64,000 bases of DNA. Source: Chlorops oryzae (Eukaryota > Arthropoda > Insecta > Diptera > Chloropidae). This document shows, in pieces, positions 1 to 11,879 of this stretch (the stretch's first letter is position 1; each line of letters begins with the position of its first letter). The stretch lies in the NCBI GenBank assembly GCA_020466095.1, contig CM035806.1, positions 90,700,511 through 90,764,510 on the forward strand. The letters are read 5' to 3'. The position numbers and the translations under genes are program-made. The notes below the pieces were generated by a model, which was not told the DNA's origin, did not search any database, and saw only the letters and a program-made list of their open reading frames with translations.

Positions 1-299
1 TTAACATAAGTTTTTTTATAATAAATTTGTAACACGTGCCATTTCATAAAATTTATTTAGTAATATTATGCAGTAAGAAAAAAGTGTTTTTATAATAATT
101 TTTCAAATACTCTCATTTTACATACTTTTCTTACTTTGCAAGAGTTGAACTTTTTTGCATCAAAAAGCATCAAAACAAAACTATTTTTATTTGAAAGCCA
201 AAGCAATATTATTTTCAAAAATGTATACTTTATTGCCAACAACTGCCCACATCATAGCGAAGTTTGCCATTATGCATAAAAAGAGGTGGCATTCCGCAT
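1..299. other. AT-rich DNA without recognised gene
   Basis: AT-rich sequence with short A and T runs. I see no coding motif, RNA gene or repeat boundary here. Confidence 0.5.
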
Positions 300-1150
300 A
301 AACGAATATAAAAGGGTCTGTTACGAAAACCACAAAAACTGCTCTAAAATCGAAGTCCTTCAAGATATTTTGGTAAAATTTGTTATTTGAACATGTTTAA
401 AGGCAAGTAATATGATTTCAAAAAATTGGAAAATTGGGCGTGGCATAAGGGCGTTTTTCGAAAATTGTCTCCTACACCCGAAATACCGATAGGACTTGAA
501 CGAAAGTTGGCACGTATGCTTCCTTTGTAGCCAGTGACTTCCTTCCCTTTAGATCGGCCTAATATTAAGGGTACCTCTAGTACTAGGGTCTGTGACAAAA
601 ATCCCAAAAATGTCTAAAAAGCGGACTTTATTGAAATATTATAATGGAACTTAGAATTTGAGCGTATATTTAAGCCTCCGAATATAATTCGAAAAAAAAA
701 AAAATGGAAAAGTGGGTGCGGCAGAGGGGCGGTTTTCATAAAGAAATTTAACAAAAGTCGGTATATGGGGCCCCTTATGTCCTTAAACACCTCTTGATAT
801 TAGAAATTATTTGAACATGTGTGTCTGTGTCGGGTATTCTATTGTCAGGCTGGCCTGACTATAACACCCTTACTTGTTCAAGTTATTTTGATGAAATTTT
901 GTGTTTGAATATAGTTTATTGTAATTTTTTGAAATCTTAAAAGTGGGCTTGGCAAAAGATCGGCTTTCGAAAATTGCCTCCATAGACCACAATTGCAATG
1001 GGAATCGAGCAAAAGTTGGGATTTCAGGTCCTTTTGAAATCACAAAAATCTCGTCAGTTTATTCTTGGTCAGTTTATTTTGAACAGGACCTGTAGCACTA
1101 TGGTCCAATACAAAATTTTCAAAACCTGCTCCAACACCAGAGATTTTCAG
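300..1150. repeat. Decayed dispersed repeat, copy 1
   Basis: This stretch is similar to 12160-12735. Shared phrases are the 'agggtctgttacga' start, 'ggggcccctta', 'cacctcttgatatt' and the end 'tgactataacacccttactt'. It also repeats itself internally: 'actagggtctgtgac' near 582 echoes 314, and a weaker echo of the 420-530 part lies near 950-1020. It is probably a fragment of a non-autonomous mobile element common in this genome. Such repeats in flies are often DINE/Helitron-like, but no diagnostic Helitron end is visible, so the class is left open. Confidence 0.6.
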
Positions 1151-2106
1151 TTTTAAATTACCAGTATCCCAAAACAATAAAATAAATGCAGAATATTCTG
1201 ATTAAAATATTTAGTGCGATTTTTATTTGAATTTGGTAGTTCAAACTATAAAACAGAACATAATATGAGCGGAAAATATTTTATAAAACATGAAAATTCC
1301 CTTGAAAACAAAAATTTTCAAGTTTACCGCTAAATTAAACCACTTTCTAACTCTTCAATCAAAAACAAATTTCGTTCCGTTACTCTATATTATTTTGTCT
1401 CTCAAATGGCGAAAAAATTATATGATTGTCTCTATTGGTTCAAAAGTTACAGATTTTTGACCGACCTAACCTCAGTCTGAACCACTGTGCGCCGTCGGAG
1501 TAACTACAGTGGCAACTCTTCTACACAAAAAATTAAGTTCGCATGACATTTTTGAAGCCCAATAGTCGTGTCCAAGGGTTGCAATCCCTTGTGACTGCAA
1601 CTGAAACTAATTTGGGCAAAACGTGAAGTCCGTGTGCGTCTTTTTGAGCCAAATAATTAACGGTCTATCTTAATATTTGTCCTGCCGAAGGGTTCCAATG
1701 TAAATTTATTTTTATTATCTTCAATTAAAGTGCATAGAACTTCAAGTAATTTTTGTTAAGTATGTTAAAAATATTTTGGAAATTCTCATATACACGTAAA
1801 AGACAAATGTGCAGTCGCTAGAAAAAAGCCAGTTCGCGTGACCCCCTATGGCCCTATTGTGAAGTACCTTCGGTGAGGATTTTGAAAATTTTTTCTATTT
1901 AAGGGCTGATCCTTCTGATGTCTGAAATACTCAAAATTCAGGTGGAGCCACGAGTTTTTTCAAGAAAAATGTTTTAGCAAAGCTTAAAATTTTCTATGAT
2001 TTCAAGAAAAATTTATCTTAAGGAGTTGTGCGCAGTTCGAGTTTTTTAAAAACCTTTTGTATTTTCGGAACGTAAATATAGCATATTTAATCCTCTTTAC
2101 TCGTGC
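1151..2106. other. Left flank of element A, no gene seen
   Basis: AT-rich non-coding DNA up to the first base of the 5' LTR of element A. The last four bases, GTGC (2103-2106), are duplicated after the 3' LTR. No gene or named repeat is recognised. Confidence 0.5.
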
Positions 2107-2612
2107 TGTTATGAGTCAAACAGCAGAGCAGCGCATCTTATAGCTTACGCAATACCGCAAGCGACGGCAGGCGGCCAAAAACGCAAGCTGGCATTTCGCA
2201 CCACCGTACAAGCGTGCCAAGTACAACGTTGCTTCGCAGGTGACTGACGCAGAATCACCGAATATGCTGAATCGGATATTGGTCATGGCACAAAACGACC
2301 AAGATACCCGGAAGTACATCTGAACAGATCAGCATGCGTCGGCAGGCCCATGGCTCCATTCCCGTAGAACACACCAGCGTCTGCAGAGCGCAGACCTAGG
2401 TTAAGAATAATTAGTATAAAAGCAGTGCAATTTAATACTAAGATATAGTTGCTATCAGTTGCTGATAGTCGTTTTACAATAAGTAGTTACGTGTAGTTCT
2501 TACACTTTAGATCGATTTCAATTAATAAATCGTTATAAATTATAAAAAGCGTTTTCCTTTAGAAAATTCGGTCCGATAGGCGAGTGAAGGATTCCGGAAA
2601 ATCCTCACAACA
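2107..2612 (+). repeat. Element A 5' LTR
   Basis: Near-identical to 21019-21524. Ends are TGTT...AACA. It contains a TATAAAAG at 2415, an initiator-like TCAGTT at 2455 and an AATAAA around 2524, giving a U3-R-U5 order. The LTR is followed at once by the primer-binding-like TGGCGCAGCCGG. Confidence 0.93.
2415..2460 (+). promoter_or_regulatory. Element A LTR core promoter
   Basis: TATAAAAG at 2415-2422 and TCAGTT (fits the fly initiator TCAKTY) at 2455-2460. The spacing is about 42 nt, longer than the usual 30-32, so the true start could lie between them. Confidence 0.5.
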
Positions 2613-3134
2613 TTATTGGCGCAGCCGGTTTTTACAACTACTCAAAGTAGTTGACGTCCTACGTGTACAACATCGCGTCCGCGAAGTACTGCACCTTGAG
2701 GGACATTAAAAAGAGAAATAGTCCTTGGTATTCAATAAAAATTCCTTTGCAAGAGTGAGCCTTGTTGCCCTATTAAATGTTGGTAACTGTTAAATGTGTG
2801 TTCAGGCACTGCTAGCAGAGCCCGGGAGTTGTGTTCAGGCAACGAGGGTATTGCTATATTTATAGAGCGCATGGTTTTCCCTTTTTGAAGAATAAAGAAT
2901 CCTTGGCGAATTAATCTTTAAATGGACTTTTGTTTTTATATTAAAGAGTAAAACGTACTTTTTGTCGCGAAAAAAAATATAATCCACGAAAATAATTCGC
3001 GAAAAATTGTCCGCGAAAAACTAGCCGCGAAATAAGCTTTTATTTATCGAAGCCGCCGCATCGGACATAGAATTTAACTATCACAAGCACGATGGTATGT
3101 ACACGAAAGGCCATATTAATTAATTGAAATTCAA
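2613..3134 (+). other. Element A leader with primer site and ATG/splice donor
   Basis: The primer-binding-like sequence TGGCGCAGCCGG lies three to five bases after the LTR, as in element B. Near its 3' end an ATG (3092-3094) is followed directly by a GTATGT splice-donor consensus (3095-3100). In unspliced RNA this ATG opens only a short frame ending before gag. In a spliced RNA it could supply the start codon for a downstream exon. B has the same arrangement at 45700. Confidence 0.6.
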
Positions 3135-5188
3135 ATGGAAGGAAATTTAAAGCAAGAAGTATTCACTTATGAACATTTAACTGCTAGTTATTTTAGACAA
3201 CTGTGGAAAGTCCTAGAGTCAGTAAATAAGAAAAGATCATTTTTAAATTCAGTTCGCAGTGAAATAGAAGGTAAAACTCAAGAAAAGAAATTTGACATAG
3301 TACTTGAACATATAAGAGAAAACGCAATTGATAAAAAGAGTAAAGCTTTAAAAAAACAATTAGAATAAATACAGCTTAGCAATAAATTATTGAAATCACA
3401 GAACAAAAAATTAAAGGACGCGTTAGCGGGTTCAAATACATCCTTGGAAGAACAAAAACTAGAAAACGACAGGCTAAGGGAACTTTTATTAAAAGAAAAT
3501 TTTAGCGCAGGACAGTTAAACCTATTTTAAAAAAATAGACAAACGATCGCTGACCAAAAACCAGAAATGGAGCATTTGAAGGAGAGATTACGTTTTGCCA
3601 ACCACGAAAATAGTAACGTTGGTCGTCCTCAAATGTCTAACAATAACGAATTAACAGTATATATCGAAGCGACCGGTAACGTAACACTATTTTCAAAAGA
3701 ATTATCAGAAGCTGGTATCGAAATCTCAAAACTGACTTCAAGTCAAATAGAATATTCACGGGAACATTTATTAAGTCCTGCGTTGACCCCACAGCCAACA
3801 CCCACACAAATACCGCCACCCCCGCCTCCATCCGCAGCAGGTCAATCACATCAGTTAAGACCGAAAACTGGTACGATGCAGAGCGAACATACCAACTCAG
3901 ATTCAAATTTTTCAGCCGCGAGAGCTAATTTAGAACATTTCTTTCAATTTGGTGCTAGCCAAAAAAATTACAATATTTTGAGAGATAACAGTCCACAAGA
4001 GAGGGTTTCACACTTCGGTAACAGTCCAAAAGTAAATGAGCCCATCGCAGTCGACGAATATAATCGTCCGAATCACATAAACGTGTCTTCAAGGAGAACA
4101 TTAGTCAGTGAAATGAAAAAGGTAGTTGACATGCAAGTGCCAATCTTTTCAGGAACATCTTGTCCAGAGCTTAAAATAGAAGTAGATAAATTTATACAAG
4201 GGTGTCAATTGTTGAAGAGATAAGTCTCACCTGGGGACACAGAGCTCGCAATAGAATGCATAAAGCTGCAATTGTTTGAAAAGGCGCATAAGCGGGTTGG
4301 AGAGAAAAAATTTTCATGAATAGACGAATTTTGCGAATTTATAAAACAAAATTATGCTAAAGCAAGGACTCTAGACCAAATAAGGGCAGATTTAGATAAC
4401 ATAAGGCAAGGCCCAATTGAGCCAGTGGTCCGTTTTGGTAGCAGGATAGAGGAATTATTAAAAGAAGCGAATATATTGGTAAAAGAAACCTATGGATTAG
4501 ATAATATGGAGATCTTTTTTAAGGATCTTGGGGTAAATACCTTTATTAAGTAATTGCGAGACCGATCACTTGAGCAGATTTTGTCGAAAGAATCCAGTCA
4601 CGAATAGGCTGCAAAGTAAACGAAATCAATTAAGTTGAGGATCTGCTCAGTGAGGATAGCGTTTGTAGTTTTTGCAAATAATCAGGACATTTTTATGCAC
4701 ACTGTAAGACTGTAAGACTGTAAGATTAAATACCCCTTTTTGCGAAAAATGTAGCATTTACGGTCATGAAAGAGGAACACAATGCGGCTAAGAAGAACGT
4801 CAAAAATTAAGTTGTACTTTTTGTAAAAAAACAAGCCCATTTAGCCGAAAATTATCTGGTACAGTTGAGAGAAATGAATTGCCACATATGTCGTATTAGC
4901 GGGCACCTAGCTTATAAATTTTGAAGTATAAAGGCGAATAATTTTCAAACACAGAATCCAAGAAAAGAGAATAGCAATCAAACACAAACCCGAAACACTA
5001 CTACGTACCACAATAGAGGACAAATCAGGTTTAACGATCGTCAAAATGTACCCAAAAATGGTCAAGGGGCTCTTAGAGTTGATAAAAGGCAGTGCTACAA
5101 ATGCAAACAGTTTGGCCATATTTCACCAAATTGTTCGTCTGCAACTCAGAGTCAGGGAAACTATACACGGCCCGGTCAAGGCCAGTAG
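3135..5188 (+). pseudogene. gag: Element A gag (decayed)
   Basis: Structural Gag polyprotein. One frame runs from the ATG at 3135 through stops at 3366 and 3528 to 4223. The N-terminal part is charged and coiled-coil-like, followed by a proline-rich linker near 3780-3835 and the segment around 4130-4223 that matches the capsid region of B Gag ('QVPIFSGTSC...IEVDKF'). After 4223 the frame is broken repeatedly, but zinc-knuckle-like Cys/His groups can be followed to the final one at 5095-5140 (C-x2-C-x4-H-x4-C). The gag stop is TAG at 5186-5188. Stops and frameshifts make it non-functional. Identity rests on collinearity with element B. Confidence 0.85.
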
Positions 5189-5193
5189 ACCGG
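5155..5193 (+). promoter_or_regulatory. Element A gag-pol -1 frameshift signal
   Basis: In the gag frame the heptamer G_GGA_AAC lies at 5155-5161. Ten nucleotides later is a perfect inverted repeat CCGGTC (5172-5177) / GACCGG (5188-5193), with the gag TAG at the 3' edge of the loop. Element B has the same layout, so it was kept in the family. Shifting here moves the ribosome into the pol frame. Confidence 0.7.
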
Positions 5194-5499
5194 AAAGCCG
5201 ATAATAGATTAGTAAAATTAAGGCCTTTTCCAGTACGCGGTGCCGGCAATGTGCAGAAAAATTTTTATTTTTAATTTAAACTTTGCTTCTCTTTACTGAA
5301 TCTTCCTTTGGTTCCAACGGGCCTCTATTTGAGAAACTGGGCTGCTGAGGACTTATTACTGTTAAGCAGTGGTCCTTTGCTAGGATGAGTCTTGATCATG
5401 CACGAGCGAGGTGCGTCAAGCTTAGTGAATCCTTGGTTGGATAAGTGTACGGTGCGCACGAGCAAGGTGCGTAAAATTGATTGGCTGGAACGGCTACTC

Positions 5500-8288
5500 T
5501 GATGGTAGTTAGGAGCATTGAGCGTGCACGAGCGAGGTGCCTCAATCTGTATGATTCCTTAATTGGCCAAACATCTGACATGCACGAGCGAGGTGCAGAT
5601 AACAGAGTATCGGTGCTATGTTTCCAAAATAATAGAAGCGGACGGAAGGTCCTTTCTTCTTAACCGTGTTCGACGTGTTGTATTGTTTAAGGCTTCTTGC
5701 CAGCTGATTCGAGTGATTCCTTAGCTTTTCATGATCGGATGATTTTAGGCGAACGATTTCGTCCTTAATAAGTGGGACTTGCAGATCGCGGTGAATGCTT
5801 TCATTACGTATGTACCATGGAGCACCTGTAATGATTCTAAGAATTTTCGATTGAGCTCTTTGGATTATTTCTATAGAGGATGCGCAGGCATTTCCACCAC
5901 AACTCAATGCCATAGACCAGATTGGCTTTAAGACGTAATTTTATTAATAGAACTTTATACTCCATATTAAGAGGGGAGCGATAGTTAATTAGCCAGTGAA
6001 TTTTTGATGCTTTAAGTTTTAGATTGGTCCTCTTTGCTTCGATGTGCTTTCGCCAAGTTAATCGTTTATCTAAGTGGACTCCTAAGTAGACTACACTATT
6101 TACTTGGGGGATGGAGACTCCTATAGCAGGGCTTATACCTCTTCTAAGCGTCAAATGTAATGTGTTTACATTTACCTTCGTTTACATTAATTCGCCAGGT
6201 AGAGAGCCAATTTTCAATTAATTGCATATGTTCTTGTAGGATTCTTGATGCTTCCATGGGATCGCGGTGGCAGCTCAATAATGCTGTGTTGTCAGCAAAA
6301 GTTGACATTACAATATTATCTCTAGTGGGGATGTCGGCTGTTAGAAGAAGGTAAGAGAGGGGCCTAATACACTGCCTTGCGGGACTCCTGCTTTAATTTC
6401 AAATTTTTCCGTTTATAAATTCATTAACTCTTACTCTAAAGAATCTATTTTGGAGGATGATATAAGAATTTCGTGAAAATTTTGAACGGTGATGGACTTT
6501 ATTAGCAATAAGACCCCCATGCCACACTTTGTCGAAAGCTTGAGCGATATCAAGGAATATTGCAGAACAATATTCTTTTTTTTCGAAGGCGTTACGAATT
6601 TCACGAGTGATTCGATTTACCTGTTCAATAGTTCCATGTTTTTTTCTAAAGCCAAATTGATGAGCAGGGATTAAGTTATTCTCGTGGATGTATGGCGTTA
6701 TTTTTATAAGAAGAGCTTTTTCAAAGAGCTTAGATAAGCAGGGAAGAAGGCTTATTGGGCGATATGAGCTGGCTGTCGTCGGGTCTTTTCCGGGCTTCAG
6801 TATCATCATGATGACCGATTCTTTCCATATCACAGGGAAGTAGGAGAAGCTCACAATAGCATTAAAAAGTCGTGCTGCGTACGTGAGAGCAATGTATGGC
6901 AATTCCTTGATCATTTTTGGGGTTATATAGTCATAGCCTGGAGATTTTTTCTCGCAAAAATTTTCCTTAATTATGCATTTTATTTCATTGGCATTAAATG
7001 TTATAGGGATAATTTGGTTGTTCACCTCGCAGAGGGCAAATCTAAGGCCGTTTACCGGTGGGTTTGGTAGAAAAACTGAGCACAAGTGTTGAGCAAAGAC
7101 TGACGCTTTTTCCTCATCACTTCTTGCCCAGTTTCCTCTTGAATTCCTTAAGGGAGATTCATGTTCTATGGGTGAATTTTTTATTTTGAGAGCTCGCCAT
7201 AATGACTCTTTCGACGTGCTATTAGGTGCAAGATTTGAAATGAAATTATAGTTTTTCCTGTCTTGGTCTTTTTGAAGAGCAGTTTTAAGTTGCTTTGAAG
7301 CTGTATTGAGTCTAGCTTTACTGCCAGGGGACCTATGTTGTTGCCATTCTCTTCTCAATCTACGTTTTTCTCGCAATAATCTTTCAATATGACTATTAGT
7401 ATGATGAAAATTTCTAACGGCAGGCTCAATGGCTTTTGGGGTAGAATGCTCCGCCGCTGAAGTTAATATTGAATTCAGGGTTGCTGCCGCTTCATCGATT
7501 TGACTTTCATTACATATTGTATATTCGGAGTGTATGTGTGTTGCAACATACTTTTTATAATTAACCCAGTTCGTTTTTGAAGTGGTCAGTCTAAAAGGGG
7601 GGCATGTTGTTCTTATGTTTTCTGAAATTTCTATTAGTAGAGGACAATGATCTGAGGACATTTCGTAGCAAATCGACGTTGAAATACGCGAATTATCAAA
7701 GCCTCTTGTAATGGCAAAGTCTATGAGATCTGGTATTTTATTTCGATCTGTTGGCCAATACGTGGGATGTCCGGGCGAAATAAATCCTAGAGTACTGGAG
7801 CTATTTATCAGTGTGTTGTATAATTGTCTACCCCTTGGTGAGATCAAACGAGAGCCCCAATGGGTGTGTTTTGCATTATAATCGCCTGCTGCTAAAAATT
7901 TAGTTCCAAGGGTGTTGAAAAATTCATTAAAGTGATTTTCGCTGACTGAGAATCGTGGAGGGCAATATATTGCTGACAAAATGAAATTTGCACCGCAAGT
8001 TTCAATAGAAACTGAAGTTGCTTGGAAGTAATTTTTTGCGAAAGGTTCAACAGGGAAATGTTTAATTCGATTACGAATCAATATACCTGTTCCTCCGTGT
8101 GCTTTCCCATCGGGGTGGTGTGTTTTGTAAAATTTATAGCCTGATAGCGAAAAATTATTTTTATCTGTTAGATGTGTCTCCGAAATAAGCATCACATCAA
8201 TAGAGTAGTTTGAGAGGAAATGTGATAATTCTAGCTTACGCTGATTTATACCATTTGCATTCCATGAGGATATAACAAATAAACTCAT
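5500..8288 (-). pseudogene. LINE ORF2 (endonuclease-reverse transcriptase), broken
   Basis: Starts at the ATG at 8288, overlapping the ORF1 stop. The N-terminus is an APE-type endonuclease: 'SSWNANGINQRK', 'SETHL', 'AGDYNAKHTHWGS', and 'SSDHCPLL' as the C-terminal His motif. The reverse transcriptase follows, with motif A 'FLDIAQAFDKVWH' around 6480-6530. A frameshift near 6399 separates it from the rest of RT ('GVPQGSVLGP'). The catalytic box reads FADN at 6288-6299 instead of FADD, so one of the paired aspartates is lost. C-terminal segments continue in shifting frames to about 5540. It nicks target DNA and primes reverse transcription in intact elements; this copy cannot. Confidence 0.88.
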
Positions 8289-9707
8289 TTTTGTGCAGTT
8301 AAAATTTGGAGCAACTGGTTTTGTGCTCTTAGTAACTCCTGGAGTGTGTTTTGCATTTGCGACATAAATTGTGTCATACACTGTGTCAGACTGACTAACA
8401 TGGATTCCAAGCTACCGTTCTGCTGTTGAGGGGCAGAATGGGCACTTATGGCAGAGCTAGCAACATTTGCATAGGACATTTTATTAGTCACTGGAACGCT
8501 GGATTTATTAGGTTGTGAGAAAATTGGGTTTTGGAATGCATTTTGATTCGTATTATTACGACTGGCTTGCTTTTTTTCTGACATACGATTTTTTAGTTCT
8601 TTATATACTGGACATCCCCTATAATTTGCTGTGTGATCTCCACCACAGTTGCTGCACTTTTTGTCAGTTTTATTTTTATTACAATTTGCAGAGCTGTGAA
8701 ATTCTCCGCAAACGACGCAGACCATGCGTAGGGTGCAGTAGGACTTAGTATGGCCATATTCTTGGCAATTAATACATTGGACAGGGCCAGTACGCTTATG
8801 AGGTTCTTCTATTACAACTCTACGGTGGAGAAGATATTGTAGTCCGTAGATTGGATGAGTCTCATTTTTTTTTAGTTTTAAGTTGTCCGGACTAAGTTCT
8901 ACTTTGAACATCGGCTGTGGGGTTTTATTCCTATTGAAAATGTTCATTACGTTCCTAATTTTAAAGCCTTTTTCTTCTAGGGCTTGTTTAATTTCCACAA
9001 GATCTACATCTGATTCAATGCCTTTAATAACTACACTAAGGCCTTTGCTGCTTTTAAGCTGATACGTGTAGTAGCATTTTTTTGTTGTCGTTAAGGAATT
9101 TAGTGACAATTCTGTAATTATTTACATTATAGACCTGAATTTTGGTCTCATGAACATTTCCTCTAGTAAGAGGCATGATGTGGAAGGACTCCTTTCCAAT
9201 TAACTGGGTCAGGCTCGTGACCAAATTATTGGAGCTACGCTCTCTAAGATATACTGGAGGCGGTTTTGGTGATTTTTCTCCACCATCCTTTGATGTATCA
9301 GAGGTCTCAGTGGGCTCTATGCTTAGAGCCGCAAATCTATTTCCACTTAAAGCGTTCGATGGGTTAGCATCAGATTTTGTTTTATTTATTTTCGCTTTAC
9401 CCACATTTGATTTCTGTGGGCTAAGTTTCCTTTTAATCTAAATGTACCGATCCATGCCTGTCTTCACTGCTGGATCACCTACGTTATTAGCAGGTGCTTT
9501 TGAACCGCTGTTAACAGAAAGCTCAACGTCTGTTGTTGATCACGCAGTCTTGTTGGTTTTTGTATTGGCTAATTCCGTGTGAGCAGTGGAATGATTTTGC
9601 GAGGGCGGTACTTCAGGCGCTTTCACTATTAAATAAGCATTTCTGGCATTAGAGCCACTAAAAGAATGCCTTCTTTCAGGCTGAAGTTTTAAGTTATCGC
9701 GTTGCAT
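8285..9707 (-). pseudogene. LINE ORF1 (Gag-like, zinc knuckles), broken
   Basis: The frame starts at the ATG at 9707 and runs in phase through two stops (around 9437 and 9545) to the intact-looking part at 9404. It then shifts frame near 9060-9109 and ends at the TGA at 8285. The product is the RNA-binding ORF1 protein of jockey-type LINEs. It has an N-terminal polar region, an RRM-like middle ('VVIKGIESDVD...IKQALEEKGF') and three Cys/His knuckles around 8570-8760 (CINCQEYGHTKSYC, CVVCGEFHSSANC, CSNCGGDHTANYRGC), then a Gln-rich tail. It binds LINE RNA and escorts it to the nucleus in known families. This copy is a pseudogene. Confidence 0.85.
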
Positions 9708-9840
9708 ACGTTGTACCAGTATGCAAAATTTAAATGCTGCCCTGGGGCTAGCTTTGAGTGTAGCCTATAATAGGCAGAGTTTAAAGCTTTATTGTGGTTC
9801 TTGTATAGGCTAAAAATTTATTCTGGACAGCTTTGGCGAA

Positions 9841-10479
9841 AGAACAAAGCTACAATGAGAGAAATGATAAATGAAGAGAAAGAAAAAGTGGAGAAAGTCG
9901 AAGTTCGAAAAATTTATAGATTTCGACTTGGAAATGATACGTCTCACCTTACGAAGCTTGAATTCCTCAGTTCCTTAGGTGGATGGGCTCGAGAAGAATC
10001 GCGCGAGACAGAGAAATGAATATAAATTACTATTTAATACTTTAATTTTAAATTTTGAAATATTCGATTTGACGAGCGCGTAAACTTTGATGTTCCCGAA
10101 AAGGGTTGCCAACGCGAACTAAAGAAAATAGAATTTAAAACTATGGAAAGAAGCACAGAGGAACAATTAAACTTATCTTCTCAGTCACAGTCGCTATTGG
10201 AACTGGATGTAAATAAAATTGAAGTCGAAGACTCCACTATTTAAATAAACAAAAGTCAGCCAATCTGTAGCAGCGAGCAGATGAAGGAGAATGAAAAAAC
10301 ATACGTTAGGCTAAGCAAGCCTATATGTTCCGTTAGAAAGCAAAAAGAAAATAATAAGAAGATTACATTTTCTGAACGAGTTGTTGAGTATACCTATCCG
10401 AGAGATGTTTATGAAATATCATATTCTAGTGAATTATGTGTAAAGCAATTTTTCACCAAGGGATGGATCATACTATTAA
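9841..10479 (+). pseudogene. Probable N-terminal part of element A pol
   Basis: Lies between the LINE and the piggyBac-like element. The frame at 10281-10479 encodes a Lys-rich stretch ending in a hydrophobic run just before the TTAA insertion site. The frame resumes in the same phase after the insertion at 13545. Element B has a poorly conserved, Lys-rich region ending in a hydrophobic segment at the equivalent place. The 9841-10280 part is read with less confidence; stops at 10017 and about 10242 interrupt it. Confidence 0.5.
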
Positions 10480-10949
10480 CCCATTATCTTCCGGTACCAA
10501 AAATACGATGAATTTAGTCTTGAGTTTGGTTTTGCAAGCTTCTAAAGGCGTTATTAAGAGAAATTAGCGTTTTTGAAAAAATTAAAATTTTTTATTGGGA
10601 GACATGGGGTGGTCGATATATCGACCAAAGGCAGAATCACTATACACTGCGCGCCAGTTGAAAAGCACATATAACACTTTTTTTTTTAATATATATCTCT
10701 CAATCCATATAAGTGAGAGCGTTCAATTTTGTTTTTGTATTGAAGGCGGTACATCAATCCCTTATTTAATCCCGCTTAAACGGCTGAAATATGTGGAGCG
10801 GTGAATTTTTTTTATTAATTTTTGAACGAATCAACTCCAAAAAAGGATCATATTTGCACCACTTGAATAGAACACCTATAAAAAACGCGACTTTTCAACA
10901 TTTTCTTATCTGACCTTTTTTATACATAAATAATACGTAGTAAGAACAT

Positions 10950-11860
10950 TTTTCATAAAAAAGGACATCTTTTAATAATGGGTGGAACCCGCTTTGTTGG
11001 TTATAACTTCAGGCACCCTGTTGGGGATGGACTCGTACATTGAAGCAATATAAGAAAGTGGAATGGTGTTCCAAGCGTGTTTTATGGCGTCAATTAGTTC
11101 GCAAACAGTTGAAAATTGTTTTCCAGGTTCATAGACCTTTCGAGTAACTCAACCCCAAATGTTTTCTATGGTGTTTAAGTCTAGTGATTATGGATGCCAG
11201 CTTAAAAGCGCTACATTTTGCTTTAGTATGTTGGACTTTACAGCCCGGGTAGTGTGAATCGGAGCGGTATCATATTGGTAGGTCCATTGCAAAGGTCCCA
11301 AAATCTCGCTAAAACAAGGAAACGCCTTCTCAAGCACACCACAGTAAACCGTTGCATTCATTGCCGTAGTCAAAAATTGCAGTTCACAAGTGCCGAAGGA
11401 TGAGATTGCTCCCCACAGCTTCACACCGCCTGCTTGAATGTGATTACTGTCCAAATAGTGTCTTTCTTGCATGAATACATGAAAATAAAAACTATAGCCA
11501 TCGGGTCTTTCCAAATTAAATTTTTTCTCACCTTAGAACACAACACGATGCGACTCGGTAGTCCACGACAGGTTGGCGCGGCAGAATTTGAGGTGTTGCT
11601 CCTTAAGGGCGGGGTTGAGTGGGGTTTTCTTCTTAGTATTTAGTCTTTGAATATGGCCAGCCCTCGATATAAAACGCCTTATAGTAGTTAAGCTCGCATT
11701 AACACTTGATTTTTGCCTTATCTTTGCTATGGAGTCGTTCGAGTTTGAAAAGATTCTTAAATAAAGTCACCTGTCCGCCTCAGGAAGAACACGGTGCGTT
11801 CGGCCTTACATGTTTTTCCTATGTTTGGCTTCATTTAAACAAAAGGCAGATATAACTTTT
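10950..11860 (-). pseudogene. Tc1-like (DD34E) transposase fragment
   Basis: Minus-strand sequence reads 'ERPDGYSFYFH', 'GGVKLWGAISSFGTCELQFL', then 'YDTAPIHTTRAVKS' at 11230-11265, where known Tc1 proteins have HDNAPIH (second catalytic Asp retained). After a stop it continues 'SLDLNTIENIWG', supplying the catalytic Glu, and ends near 10960. The N-terminal DNA-binding region is largely missing or broken upstream of 11520. In intact relatives the enzyme cuts and pastes the element at TA. Here stops and missing sequence leave a remnant. Confidence 0.8.
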
Positions 11861-11879
11861 CGGCTTTTTTTGATTTTTA

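Larger units (their letters stand above)
5262..9840 (-). mobile_element. Jockey-clade LINE inserted in element A
   Basis: A non-LTR retrotransposon on the minus strand, placed at the gag-pol junction of A. Its 3' end is marked by an A-rich tail (read as T-rich at 5262-5280). ORF1 and ORF2 overlap at ATGA (8285-8288), a layout typical of jockey-type elements. The 5' boundary near 9840 is approximate; I found no clear target-site duplication. Both ORFs are damaged. Near the 3' end a 15-bp near-palindrome (GCACGAGCGAGGTGC) recurs four times (5400, 5456, 5526, 5582). Confidence 0.85.

Noticed and set aside
2116..2319. Open frame inside the element A LTR
   Set aside because: LTR U3 sequence; no domain, and the matching frame in the other LTR is not preserved.
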